Source of the DNA: Desulfotignum sp.
Lineage (GTDB): Bacteria > Desulfobacterota > Desulfobacteria > Desulfobacterales > Desulfobacteraceae
DNA: 8,480 nucleotides
NCBI GenBank assembly: GCA_011390695.1
Contig: JAABRW010000453.1
Span: forward strand, 1-8,480
Reading direction: 5' to 3'
In this document: piece after piece, positions 1-6,719 of the stretch
Position numbering within the stretch: the first letter of the stretch is position 1
How the letters are laid out: each line of letters starts with the position of its first letter
Program-made: the position numbers and the translations under genes
The notes under the pieces: generated by a model
What the model saw: only the letters and a program-made list of their open reading frames with translations
What the model was told of the DNA's origin: nothing
Databases searched by the model: none

Positions 1-765
1 TCTGGTGCTGCTGCCAACGCCATGCTGGCCGATTTTTATGACCAGGGAAAAATTTCAAAAATCCAATTGTTTTTATCCAACTATATCAACCAGTTTCCCG
101 CTTTTTTTCTTCACCTTCCCACAACGGTTTTCATTGTGCTGCCCCTGACCGGTATGGCCGGGGCCCTGTATTTTATGCTTACCTTTCTGGCTGTTCTGGT
201 GAGAACCTGCGGTTTTCTGCTCTTTGGCCGTTTTTATCTGCAAAAAACACCACCGGTGAAGACGGACCATGACGGTGTCGGGCCTTTGCCTGAACCCGGC
301 AAAAAATCTTTGCCTGAAATAATCCAGGGCATCGGTCACAGGCTGCCCATCCGCCTGGTGAATATTTTCATCTGGGTGCTGCCCATATATACCCTGGTCT
401 TTCTTTTGCACTGGTATGGGACTTTTGACCTGCTGAACGCCGCCCTTTCCCGGTATGTGGCCGTAAGCATCATGCCTGTGGAGTCTTTGTCCGTGGTGAT
501 ATTAAGCTTTGCTGCTGAATTCACCTCCGGTTTTGCCGCTGCAGGGGCACTCATGGATGCAGGTGTTTTGACCATAAAACAAACCGTGCTGGCACTTTTG
601 CTGGGCAATATCCTGGCGTTTCCCATACGGGCTTTACGGCATCAGCTTCCCAGATACCTGGGAATTTTTTCTCCCAAAATAGGGCTGCAGCTGCTATTAT
701 CCGGCCAGGCCTTCAGAGTTGTCAGTATCATGCTTATTGGAACCCTTTATTATCTGGTGGTATGA
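1..765 (+). CDS. Polytopic membrane protein, nucleoside-recognition (Gate) family-like, 5' partial
   Basis: The reading frame is open from the first base (Ser-Gly-Ala-Ala-Ala-Asn-Ala before the first Met at 22), so this is the C-terminal 254 residues of a longer protein; the Met at 22 is probably internal. Visible features are a G-A-A-A-N...FY..G.I segment at the start, two adjacent hydrophobic spans at roughly visible residues 35-80, a charged, Pro/Gly-rich loop (about 81-117), a third span (about 120-138), and a C-terminal hydrophobic block (about 155-208 and 228-254) containing an AAEFTSGFAAAG stretch. Duplicated small-residue-rich hydrophobic blocks flanking a soluble loop resemble the nucleoside-recognition/Gate membrane family, but I recall this only as a resemblance. 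The stop overlaps the cbiET start (ATGA), so it is translationally coupled to the cobalamin operon. That suggests a role in corrinoid, cobalt or precursor transport, which is inference only. The substrate is unknown. Confidence 0.75.
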   Translation, partial: SGAAANAMLADFYDQGKISKIQLFLSNYINQFPAFFLHLPTTVFIVLPLTGMAGALYFMLTFLAVLVRTCGFLLFGRFYLQKTPPVKTDHDGVGPLPEPGKKSLPEIIQGIGHRLPIRLVNIFIWVLPIYTLVFLLHWYGTFDLLNAALSRYVAVSIMPVESLSVVILSFAAEFTSGFAAAGALMDAGVLTIKQTVLALLLGNILAFPIRALRHQLPRYLGIFSPKIGLQLLLSGQAFRVVSIMLIGTLYYLVV

Positions 766-2000
766 TGAAACCCATATATATTATAGGCATCGGCCAGGGA
801 AAAGAAGATCTGACCCTTCGGCAGCTGGATATCATTGAAAATGCAGATATACTTGTGGGCGGCAAACGGATTTTACACCTGTTTTCCGGTCACAGGGCGG
901 AAACCATTGTCATCGACCGGCAGATTGACCATGTCATCAGCAGGATCAAAGACGAGATGGTCTCCCGACAGGTGGTGGTTTTGGCATCAGGCGATCCTTT
1001 GTTTTACGGCATCGGCGCCACTTTGCTCTCCCACATCGACAAAAAACATATCCAGATACTTTCCAATATTTCCTGTGTTGCCGCCGCTTTTGCGGCTATC
1101 AAGGAACCCTGGCACGATGCACGTATCATAAGTCTCCATGGCAAAAACACGGGGGGGTTTTCATTTACCGATCTTTCCTGTGAGAACAAAGCTGCTTTTT
1201 TAACCAGCCCAAAAAAAGATCCCGGATTTATCGCCCGCAACCTTATCAGGGAAAATATTTCCGGCTTTGGGTTCTGTGTGCTTGAAAATATCGGATACAC
1301 CCGGGACCAGAAAATTACCTGGTATCATTCCTATGCAGATGTTATGGCTGATACATTTTCCCATCCCAACATGGTCGTTTTGGTGCGGAACAAGGATCTC
1401 CCGGCGAATGTTTCACATGAAACGTATCCGGGCATGGAAGATGATCTGTTCCAGCATGCCAAAGGTTTGATCACCAAATCTGAAATCCGCAGCATCAGCC
1501 TTTCCAGGCTGAAACTGGTGAAAAAAGACCATGTTCTCTGGGATATTGGATCAGGCTCCGGATCTGTGAGCGTAGAAGCAGCCCTAGCAATTCCAGAAGG
1601 ATCTGTGCTTGCCATTGAAAAAAACAGGCAACGGACACAGGACATCATCCATAACATCAAAAAATTCAGGTGCCCCAATATCCAGGTGGTGTCCCGGAAT
1701 TTTCCTGATGAAGCCCACACCCTGCCGGTGCCGGACAGAATCTTTGTGGGGGGCGGCGGCAAAAACCTTGACACCGTGCTCGAGGCCGCCTGTGATTTTA
1801 TTGTGGAAACAGGTATCATCGTAATCAACACAGTGCTGATCCAGAACATGGAACGTGCGTTCACTTTTCTGGAAAACAGACAATTTGCCCCCAGAATGGT
1901 CCAGGTCCAGGTATCCCGTTCCCGGGCCATGCCTTTCGGAACCCGGCTTGAATCATTGAACCCGGTGTGGATCATTTCCGGCACCAAACCCATGTCATAA
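762..2000 (+). CDS. cbiET: Bifunctional cobalt-precorrin-7 C5-methyltransferase / cobalt-precorrin-6B C15-methyltransferase (decarboxylating), CbiE-CbiT fusion
   Basis: A 412-residue cytosolic enzyme of the corrin ring pathway. It methylates C5 and C15 using S-adenosylmethionine and decarboxylates the C12 acetate side chain. Residues about 4-210 are a CbiE tetrapyrrole methylase domain with the Gly-rich GIGQG motif (9-13) and ASGDPLFYGIG (75-85). Residues about 225-410 are a CbiT Rossmann methyltransferase with the SAM-binding DIGSGSGSVSVEAA (261-274), an acidic residue after the second strand (AIEK, 284-287) and the FVGGGG turn (328-332). The length matches the usual CobL/CbiET fusion of about 400 residues. 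The start at 762 overlaps the upstream stop as ATGA; Met at 765 (MKPIYIIGIGQ) is equally possible and gives a more typical N-terminus. The linker between domains (about 210-230) contains the parS-like sequence at 1409-1424. Confidence 0.95.
   Translation: MMKPIYIIGIGQGKEDLTLRQLDIIENADILVGGKRILHLFSGHRAETIVIDRQIDHVISRIKDEMVSRQVVVLASGDPLFYGIGATLLSHIDKKHIQILSNISCVAAAFAAIKEPWHDARIISLHGKNTGGFSFTDLSCENKAAFLTSPKKDPGFIARNLIRENISGFGFCVLENIGYTRDQKITWYHSYADVMADTFSHPNMVVLVRNKDLPANVSHETYPGMEDDLFQHAKGLITKSEIRSISLSRLKLVKKDHVLWDIGSGSGSVSVEAALAIPEGSVLAIEKNRQRTQDIIHNIKKFRCPNIQVVSRNFPDEAHTLPVPDRIFVGGGGKNLDTVLEAACDFIVETGIIVINTVLIQNMERAFTFLENRQFAPRMVQVQVSRSRAMPFGTRLESLNPVWIISGTKPMS
1409..1424. other. parS-like ParB-binding site (imperfect copy)
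   Basis: The sequence TGTTTCACATGAAACG matches the bacterial parS consensus TGTTTCACGTGAAACA at 14 of 16 positions; the mismatches are the central G to A and the last base. Two perfect 6-bp arms (GTTTCA/TGAAAC) are separated by 2 nt. It is read as V-S-H-E-T in the cbiET linker between the CbiE and CbiT domains. The perfect copy at 3499-3512 makes this one more credible than it would be alone. ParB binding is inferred, not shown. Confidence 0.5.
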
Positions 2001-2012
2001 AGGATTATTTCC

Positions 2013-2798
2013 ATGAAACCATCGTATTATCCTGTTATTTTTGCTGGCGCCGGGCCGGGAGACCCTGACCTGATCACGGTCAAGGCAATGAAAGCGCTTG
2101 CTGCCGCAGATCTGGTCATCTTTGCCGGATCACTTGTGCCTGAATCCGTTCTCTGCTGGGTCAGACCCGGGACCGAGACCATCTCCAGTGCGGGGATGGA
2201 TCTTGACCAGATCATTGACACCATCCGCACCGGTTACCAGGCCGGCAAGCAGGTGGTCCGCCTGCACACAGGGGATCCCTCTCTGTACGGCGCCATTTTT
2301 GAACAGATACGAAAACTTGAAAAAGCCGAAATCCCGGTTTCGGTCATACCCGGTGTCACTGCCGCCTTTGCCGCATCTGCCGCCATGCACATGGAATACA
2401 CCCTGCCGGAGCTGACCCAGACCCTGATTTTAACCCGGATTTCCGGCCGGACCCCGGTGCCGGATACGGAAAATCTGGAAAGCTTGGCAGCCCACCAGGC
2501 ATCCATGGCCATTTACCTGAGCATGGGGCATGCGCTGCAGGTGCAGAAAATTCTGCAGTCACACTACGGTGAAAATACATACTGCGCCATTGCGTACAAG
2601 GTGAGCCACCCGGAAGAAAAAATTGTCCATTGCCGTATAAAAGATCTGGACCAGACCTGCCGAAAATATGCCATCACCCGGCATGCCCTCATCATTGTGG
2701 GCAAAGCGGTCGCAGCCTGCATGAAAAACCAGGATCTGGTGCCATCAAAGCTGTATGATCCCGGATTTTCCCATGGGTACCGCAATGGCACAGAATAA
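2013..2798 (+). CDS. cbiF: Cobalt-precorrin-4 C11-methyltransferase
   Basis: A 261-residue SAM-dependent tetrapyrrole methylase (CbiF/CobM) that converts cobalt-precorrin-4 to cobalt-precorrin-5A by methylating C11. Family motifs are in order: GAGPGDPDLIT (12-22), FAGSLVPES (37-45), RLHTGDPSLYGA (83-94), VIPGVTAAFAASA (111-123), and the CbiF-type LPELTQT...LTRISGRTPVP (131-150) followed by MAIYLSMG. The length matches the family's usual roughly 255 residues. The start is fixed by a good Shine-Dalgarno AAAGGA at 1999-2004, 8 nt before the ATG, beginning on the cbiET stop codon; the intergenic gap is 12 nt. The last about 44 nt overlap the longest possible cbiG frame. Confidence 0.96.
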   Translation: MKPSYYPVIFAGAGPGDPDLITVKAMKALAAADLVIFAGSLVPESVLCWVRPGTETISSAGMDLDQIIDTIRTGYQAGKQVVRLHTGDPSLYGAIFEQIRKLEKAEIPVSVIPGVTAAFAASAAMHMEYTLPELTQTLILTRISGRTPVPDTENLESLAAHQASMAIYLSMGHALQVQKILQSHYGENTYCAIAYKVSHPEEKIVHCRIKDLDQTCRKYAITRHALIIVGKAVAACMKNQDLVPSKLYDPGFSHGYRNGTE

Positions 2799-3939
2799 AT
2801 CCTTTGCCGAAGCTGCTGTGGCTATCTGGGCAATCACCCCCAATGGCCAAGCACTGGGGCAGAAGCTATACGTCCATGTGAAACAGGCCCGCCTGTTTGT
2901 CAGCGCCGGCCTTGAAAACATGTTCCACGAAAAGAAGATCCCTTCTGAAACAGATGAATCAGGCGGCAGGGCTGGCAATTTAGTCACACCCACAGATACC
3001 GGTGACAGACCAGTTGTGTTTCAGCGGCTGTCTGAGGCGGTTTCAGAACAGTTTCACGCATATGACTGCCATGTGTTTATTTTTTCCACCGGCATTGCCG
3101 TCCGGATACTGGCCCCGCTTATGGTTTCAAAGCTCACTGACCCGGCAGTTGTGGTCCTGGATGACAAAGGGCTGCATGCCATCAGTCTGATATCCGGACA
3201 TATCGGACAGGCCAATAATTATACACGGCATATTGCCCGTCTGCTCAGCGCTGACCCGGTTATCACCACGGCAACGGATGTGAACAACCTGCCGGCCATC
3301 GATGTTCTGGCAAAAAACCTGGGATTGGTCATTGAAACCCCGAAGGCCATCAAAATCATCAACATGGCCTTTCTCCAGAACCGCGCCATCCGGCTGCATG
3401 ATCCACTGCACCTGGTTGAACCCTGGATCCCTGCACACCTGATCGCCCATGCCTCCGGGCAGGGACCGACTGTGGTGTGCGACTGGCAGAAACAAAAAGT
3501 TTCACGTGAAACCCTGGTGCTGCGGCCCGGGGTGCTGGCAGTGGGCATCGGGTGCAACCGGAACACCCCTTTTGAAGTGATTCATGATTTTTTTACGGCA
3601 ACCCTGGACACAACCGGCATCAGTGTGCATGCGGTGGCGGTCCTGGCCACAACAGATGTGAAACAGGATGAACCGGGCATTCTGGCATTGGCCGCACATT
3701 TACAGATCCCTGTACAATTTTATGACACACCGGCACTGGCATCGGTAAAAACCATCCAGACCCCATCCGCAATGGTTGAAAAACATTTAGGAGTAAAAAG
3801 CGTATGCGAAGCAGCAGCAATACTGGCATCCAGCAACGGCACCCTGGTCCTTCCCAAAAAGAAAAACCAGGATGTGACCCTGGCTGTGGCCCTTCACCCA
3901 ACCGGCTCTTTGTTGTCGGCACCGGACCAGGCCACATAA
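2755..3939 (+). CDS. cbiG: Cobalt-precorrin-5A hydrolase
   Basis: CbiG opens the delta-lactone of cobalt-precorrin-5A and releases the extruded C20 carbon as acetaldehyde, giving cobalt-precorrin-5B; it is specific to the anaerobic pathway. Numbering from Met 2755: AIWAITPNG (23-31), the N-domain core STGIAVRILAPLM (111-123), DPAVVVLDDKGLHAISLISG (129-148), TTATD (171-175), a variable linker (about 210-258), then the C-terminal CobE-like domain VGIGCNRN (263-270), LGVKSVCEAAA (345-355) and VTLAVAL (374-380). At 394 residues it is longer than the roughly 350 I expect; the extra length includes a polar insert at about 58-88 and a nonconserved tail after 380. The start is ambiguous: 2755, 2773 (CGGA about 7 nt upstream) or 2785 (MAQNKSFAEAA). 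The latter two give shorter overlaps with cbiF and put the conserved strand nearer the N-terminus. The perfect parS core lies in the linker. Confidence 0.93.
   Translation: MIPDFPMGTAMAQNKSFAEAAVAIWAITPNGQALGQKLYVHVKQARLFVSAGLENMFHEKKIPSETDESGGRAGNLVTPTDTGDRPVVFQRLSEAVSEQFHAYDCHVFIFSTGIAVRILAPLMVSKLTDPAVVVLDDKGLHAISLISGHIGQANNYTRHIARLLSADPVITTATDVNNLPAIDVLAKNLGLVIETPKAIKIINMAFLQNRAIRLHDPLHLVEPWIPAHLIAHASGQGPTVVCDWQKQKVSRETLVLRPGVLAVGIGCNRNTPFEVIHDFFTATLDTTGISVHAVAVLATTDVKQDEPGILALAAHLQIPVQFYDTPALASVKTIQTPSAMVEKHLGVKSVCEAAAILASSNGTLVLPKKKNQDVTLAVALHPTGSLLSAPDQAT
3499..3512. other. parS core palindrome, candidate ParB centromere site
   Basis: GTTTCACGTGAAAC is a perfect 14-bp palindrome identical to the core of the bacterial parS consensus TGTTTCACGTGAAACA; the outer bases here are A and C (3498 and 3513), so 14 of 16 consensus positions match. 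In cbiG it is read GTT-TCA-CGT-GAA-AC as V-S-R-E-T, in the variable linker between the N-terminal and CobE-like domains, where sequence is least constrained. Under uniform base composition this exact 14-mer is expected about 3 x 10^-5 times in 8.5 kb. The known function is loading of ParB (Spo0J) for chromosome or plasmid segregation. That it works this way here is inferred. Confidence 0.7.
3789..3793 (+). promoter_or_regulatory. Shine-Dalgarno-like AGGAG before the cbiH ATG
   Basis: AGGAG lies 10 nt before the ATG at 3804 and supports initiation of cbiH inside cbiG. However, these bases also encode the Leu-Gly-Val of the LGVKSVCEAAA motif in CbiG, so they could be fixed by protein constraint instead of ribosome binding. 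Confidence 0.5.
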
Positions 3940-4697
3940 AACACATGTCCCAAAGGGCTGTGCAGGTAATCACCCAGGCAGACTGCATTGCCGGATACAC
4001 CACCTATATCCAGTTGATCCAGACACTGGCGGCAGACAAAAAAACCATTTCCACGGGCATGATGAAAGAAGTGGACCGGGTGGAGATGGCCATCCAGGAA
4101 GCTCTTGCCGGCCGTTCCTGTGCACTGGTCTCCGGGGGAGATCCCGGCATATATGCCATGGCCGGCCTGGTGTTTGAAATCTGCCGCCAAAAAAACATCG
4201 AGGTTTTCCGGCCCGCGGACAACATTTCAAAAGACAGGACCTTGCCTTGGCTGGAACTGGAAATCGTGCCGGGAATCCCGGCTCTGGCAGCAGGGGCCGC
4301 CCTTGCCGGGGCCCCCCTGACCCATGATTTTGCCGCCATCTCCTTGAGTGATCTTCTGACAAAATGGGAAACCATAGAACAGCGCTTGACCGGTGCTGCC
4401 ATGGCGGATTTTGTTATTGTTCTGTACAATCCCAAAAGCAAAAAAAGACACTGGCAGCTTGGCCGGGCCCGGGAGTTGATCATGGAACACAGGAAAGGCA
4501 GCACGCCGGTGGCGGTTGTCACAGGGGCCATGCGGGACAACCAGACAATTGCCTTTACCCGGCTGGACCAACTGGATACAGCAGAGGTGGGGATGCAGAC
4601 GGTCTTGTTCATCGGGTCAAGTGCATCCATACAGTACATGGATTTTATGTTCACGCCCAGAGGATACACCAATAAATATGCTGTCCCTTCAGTATAA
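3804..4697 (+). CDS. cbiH: Cobalt-factor III / precorrin-3B C17-methyltransferase (ring contraction)
   Basis: CbiH/CobJ-type SAM methylase that methylates C17 and drives ring contraction to cobalt-precorrin-4. Motifs: LFVVGTGPG (35-43), AGYTTY (63-68), STGMMKEVDRVEMA (83-96), VSGGDPGIYAMAG (109-121), EIVPGIPALAAGAA (153-166), GAPLTHDFAAISLSDLLTKW (169-188), DFVIVLYNPKSKKR (202-215). About 15 extra residues (about 135-150) precede the VPGI motif. Recognisable homology begins only at residue 34; residues 1-33 are a Pro/Gly/Ser-rich, two-Cys leader encoded wholly within cbiG. No other ATG, GTG or TTG exists in frame between 3804 and the GTGPG motif, so either this leader is real or the gene was once fused to cbiG (the frame is -1 relative to cbiG). 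The catalytic core looks intact. Confidence 0.9.
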   Translation: MRSSSNTGIQQRHPGPSQKEKPGCDPGCGPSPNRLFVVGTGPGHIKHMSQRAVQVITQADCIAGYTTYIQLIQTLAADKKTISTGMMKEVDRVEMAIQEALAGRSCALVSGGDPGIYAMAGLVFEICRQKNIEVFRPADNISKDRTLPWLELEIVPGIPALAAGAALAGAPLTHDFAAISLSDLLTKWETIEQRLTGAAMADFVIVLYNPKSKKRHWQLGRARELIMEHRKGSTPVAVVTGAMRDNQTIAFTRLDQLDTAEVGMQTVLFIGSSASIQYMDFMFTPRGYTNKYAVPSV

Positions 4698-4715
4698 AAA
4701 TCTAAAGGAAACAAA

Positions 4716-5228
4716 ATGAAAGGATATGTGCAGGTATACACAGGAAAGGGTAAGGGAAAAACCACTGCCGGGCTCGGACTTGCACTCCGGGGGGCCGGTG
4801 CCGGCCTGCTGGTGTTTGTGGGCCAGTTTCTCAAACAGGGAAATTATGCTGAAATAAAGGCCTTGTCCAGATTCGAAAATATTACGGTGGAGCAATTCGG
4901 CATGGGAAAATTTGTCAAAGATGCGCCATCAAAAAATGAAATTGCTGCTGCCAGGGCCGGGTATGCCAGGCTGTGTGAAGTCCTGACAGCCAACAAACAT
5001 GACCTGGTTATCGTGGATGAAGGCAATGTGGCAGTGACCTACAATCTCATTTCAGAAAGAGAACTGCTGGATCTCATTGACCGGAAACCCGATGATATGG
5101 AACTGGTAATCACAGGCAGGGGGGCGCTTCCCTCTGTGATTCAACGTGCAGACCTGGTTACTGAAATGCAGGATATCAAACATTATTTCCAGCAGGGCGT
5201 TGCCGCCCGCAAGGGTATTGAAAAATGA
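4716..5228 (+). CDS. cobO: Corrinoid adenosyltransferase (BtuR/CobO/CobA type)
   Basis: A cytosolic ATP:cob(I)alamin/corrinoid adenosyltransferase that transfers the 5'-deoxyadenosyl group from ATP to the reduced cobalt, forming the upper ligand. Evidence: P-loop TGKGKGKTT (9-17) followed by AGLGLALRGAG, GQFLKQG (36-42), the Walker B-like VIVDEGNVAV (98-107), and the C-terminal signature ELVITGRGALP (129-139), ADLVTEM (145-151), KHYFQQGVAARKGIE (155-169). At 170 residues it belongs to the short form lacking the N-terminal extension of the E. coli enzyme of about 196 residues. The Walker B position usually holding a hydrophobic residue after Asp-Glu is Gly here. Good SD AAAGGAAA (4704-4711), 18 nt after cbiH; its stop overlaps the next start as ATGA. 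Also called btuR or cobA in other organisms. Confidence 0.94.
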   Translation: MKGYVQVYTGKGKGKTTAGLGLALRGAGAGLLVFVGQFLKQGNYAEIKALSRFENITVEQFGMGKFVKDAPSKNEIAAARAGYARLCEVLTANKHDLVIVDEGNVAVTYNLISERELLDLIDRKPDDMELVITGRGALPSVIQRADLVTEMQDIKHYFQQGVAARKGIEK

Positions 5229-6691
5229 AAAAAAAACATATTGCTGTCCTGGGTACGGGATCAGATGTGGGAAAAAGTATTGTGGCTGCAGGCATCTGCA
5301 GGTATCTGGCAGACCAGGGACAGGCTGTGGCACCGTTCAAGGCCCAGAACATGTCCAATAATTCAGGCATTACCCCGGAGGGTCTGGAGATGGGAAGGGC
5401 ACAGATTGTCCAGGCAGAGGCTGCCCGTACAGTACCCCATGTACAGATGAATCCCATTCTATTGAAACCTTTTGGAGATAAACAATCCCAGGTGGTCCTG
5501 AATGGAAAAGTCCATGGCAACCATACCGCGATGGATTACCACACCCACAAAGCCTTTTATTTTGAAAAAGCCTGCCATGCCTTTGATGCACTATCTGCCA
5601 GATTTGACCGCATTGTTATGGAAGGGGCCGGCTCCTGTGCAGAAGTGAATCTCATGGACACGGATATTGTGAATTTTCCCATGGCCCGATATGCCGATGC
5701 CAACGTTATCCTCACGGCTGATATCCACCGGGGCGGTGTATTTGCACAGATTGTCGGTACCCTGGCCTGTCTGCCGGATCATTATAAAGATATGGTAAAA
5801 GGGATTGTTATCAACCGTTTCCGGGGCGACATTGCATTGTTCAAAGAGGGAGTGAAATGGATTGAACAGGAAACCGGCAAAACCGTGCTGGGGGTATTGC
5901 CCTGGTATTCCCATTTTAAAATTGATGCAGAAGATTCGGTTGAAATAGAAAAAATCAATAATTTCAAAAAGTTAAATAAAAATTTACCAGCCATAGCTAT
6001 TTTACGCCTGCCCCATATCGCCAATTTTACAGACTTCCATGCCCTGGCCCGAATAAAGAGCGTCCAGACGGTTTTCATTGATTCACCGGAAGAAATGGAC
6101 AGGTTTGATGCTGTCATCATTCCAGGAACCAAAAATACAAGAAAAGATCTGGAATGGGTGACCTCCCGGTTTGAAAAAGCCCTGGCATCCTATATTCAAA
6201 ACGGGGGGCATGTTCTGGGAATATGCGGGGGATACCAGATGCTGGGACATGTTGTAGAAGACCCGGAAGGACTGGAAGGCACCCCTGGCAAAACCCGGGG
6301 GCTGGGACTGCTGCCGGTGGAAACTACGCTCCAGTCACCCAAAACAACCACCTTAAGCGAATTTGACTGGGATGGACACACCGGCCGGGGCTATGAAATA
6401 CATATGGGCGCTACTCATTTAAGAGCAGGTGCACCATTTATCCGCATTCTTTCCAGAAACGCAATACTGGTAAAGGAAACAGACGGGTGTCTGGCCGCCA
6501 GCGGCCAGGTGGCAGGTACCTATCTCCATGGATTTTTTGATTCAGGCGCCATTGCCAGAAAATGGTTTTCCATGATCGGCCTGGACCCTGTGCTGGTAAT
6601 GGAAAACGATCTGGCGGCTGAAAAAGACAAAGACTATGACCGGCTCAAACAGCATATGGAAAAATATCTGGATATGGAAAGCATTCGGTGA
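5225..6691 (+). CDS. cbiP: Cobyric acid synthase (adenosylcobyrinic acid a,c-diamide amidotransferase)
   Basis: A glutamine-dependent amidotransferase (CbiP/CobQ) that amidates the b, d, e and g carboxylates of adenosylcobyrinic acid a,c-diamide to give adenosylcobyric acid. The N-terminal dethiobiotin-synthetase-like ATPase domain carries GTGSDVGKS (10-18), PFKAQNMSNNSG (37-48), MEGAGSCAEVNLMDTDIVN (132-150) and ADIHRGGVFAQ (165-175). The C-terminal class I glutamine amidotransferase-like domain has VIIPGTKNT (297-305), the nucleophile Cys334 in GICGGYQMLG (332-341), GYEIHMG (389-395) and catalytic His435 in GTYLHGFFDS (431-440). At 488 residues it is full length for the family. The start overlaps the cobO stop (ATGA), with AGGG about 9 nt upstream. 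It is the last cobalamin gene in the window. Product synonym: CobQ. Confidence 0.97.
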   Translation: MKKKHIAVLGTGSDVGKSIVAAGICRYLADQGQAVAPFKAQNMSNNSGITPEGLEMGRAQIVQAEAARTVPHVQMNPILLKPFGDKQSQVVLNGKVHGNHTAMDYHTHKAFYFEKACHAFDALSARFDRIVMEGAGSCAEVNLMDTDIVNFPMARYADANVILTADIHRGGVFAQIVGTLACLPDHYKDMVKGIVINRFRGDIALFKEGVKWIEQETGKTVLGVLPWYSHFKIDAEDSVEIEKINNFKKLNKNLPAIAILRLPHIANFTDFHALARIKSVQTVFIDSPEEMDRFDAVIIPGTKNTRKDLEWVTSRFEKALASYIQNGGHVLGICGGYQMLGHVVEDPEGLEGTPGKTRGLGLLPVETTLQSPKTTTLSEFDWDGHTGRGYEIHMGATHLRAGAPFIRILSRNAILVKETDGCLAASGQVAGTYLHGFFDSGAIARKWFSMIGLDPVLVMENDLAAEKDKDYDRLKQHMEKYLDMESIR

Positions 6692-6719
6692 GCCGGGGCC
6701 AGAGACCGCAATCTTATCA

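Noticed and set aside
1331..2014. Minus-strand open frame of 227 codons opposite cbiET
   Set aside because: It mirrors the CbiT domain coding sequence, has no recognisable domain and no ribosome site in an intergenic position. A shadow frame.
2876..2887. Half-site ATGTGAAACAGG (right half of parS), repeated at 3656-3667, and a left half GTTTCACG at 3051-3058
   Set aside because: Each matches only one arm of parS; the opposite arm is absent. The two ATGTGAAACAGG copies both encode Val-Lys-Gln within cbiG, so common codon choices explain them. Not called as parS sites.
4004..4834. Minus-strand open frame of 276 codons opposite cbiH and the start of cobO
   Set aside because: It lies opposite strongly recognised genes, has a low-complexity Ala/Ser/Pro/Arg-rich translation with no recognisable motif, and crosses a gene boundary. 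A codon-bias shadow.
6686..6708. CGGT...ACCG inverted repeat just after the cbiP stop as a terminator
   Set aside because: The arms are only 4 nt, the interior pairs poorly and no T-run follows; not a convincing rho-independent terminator.
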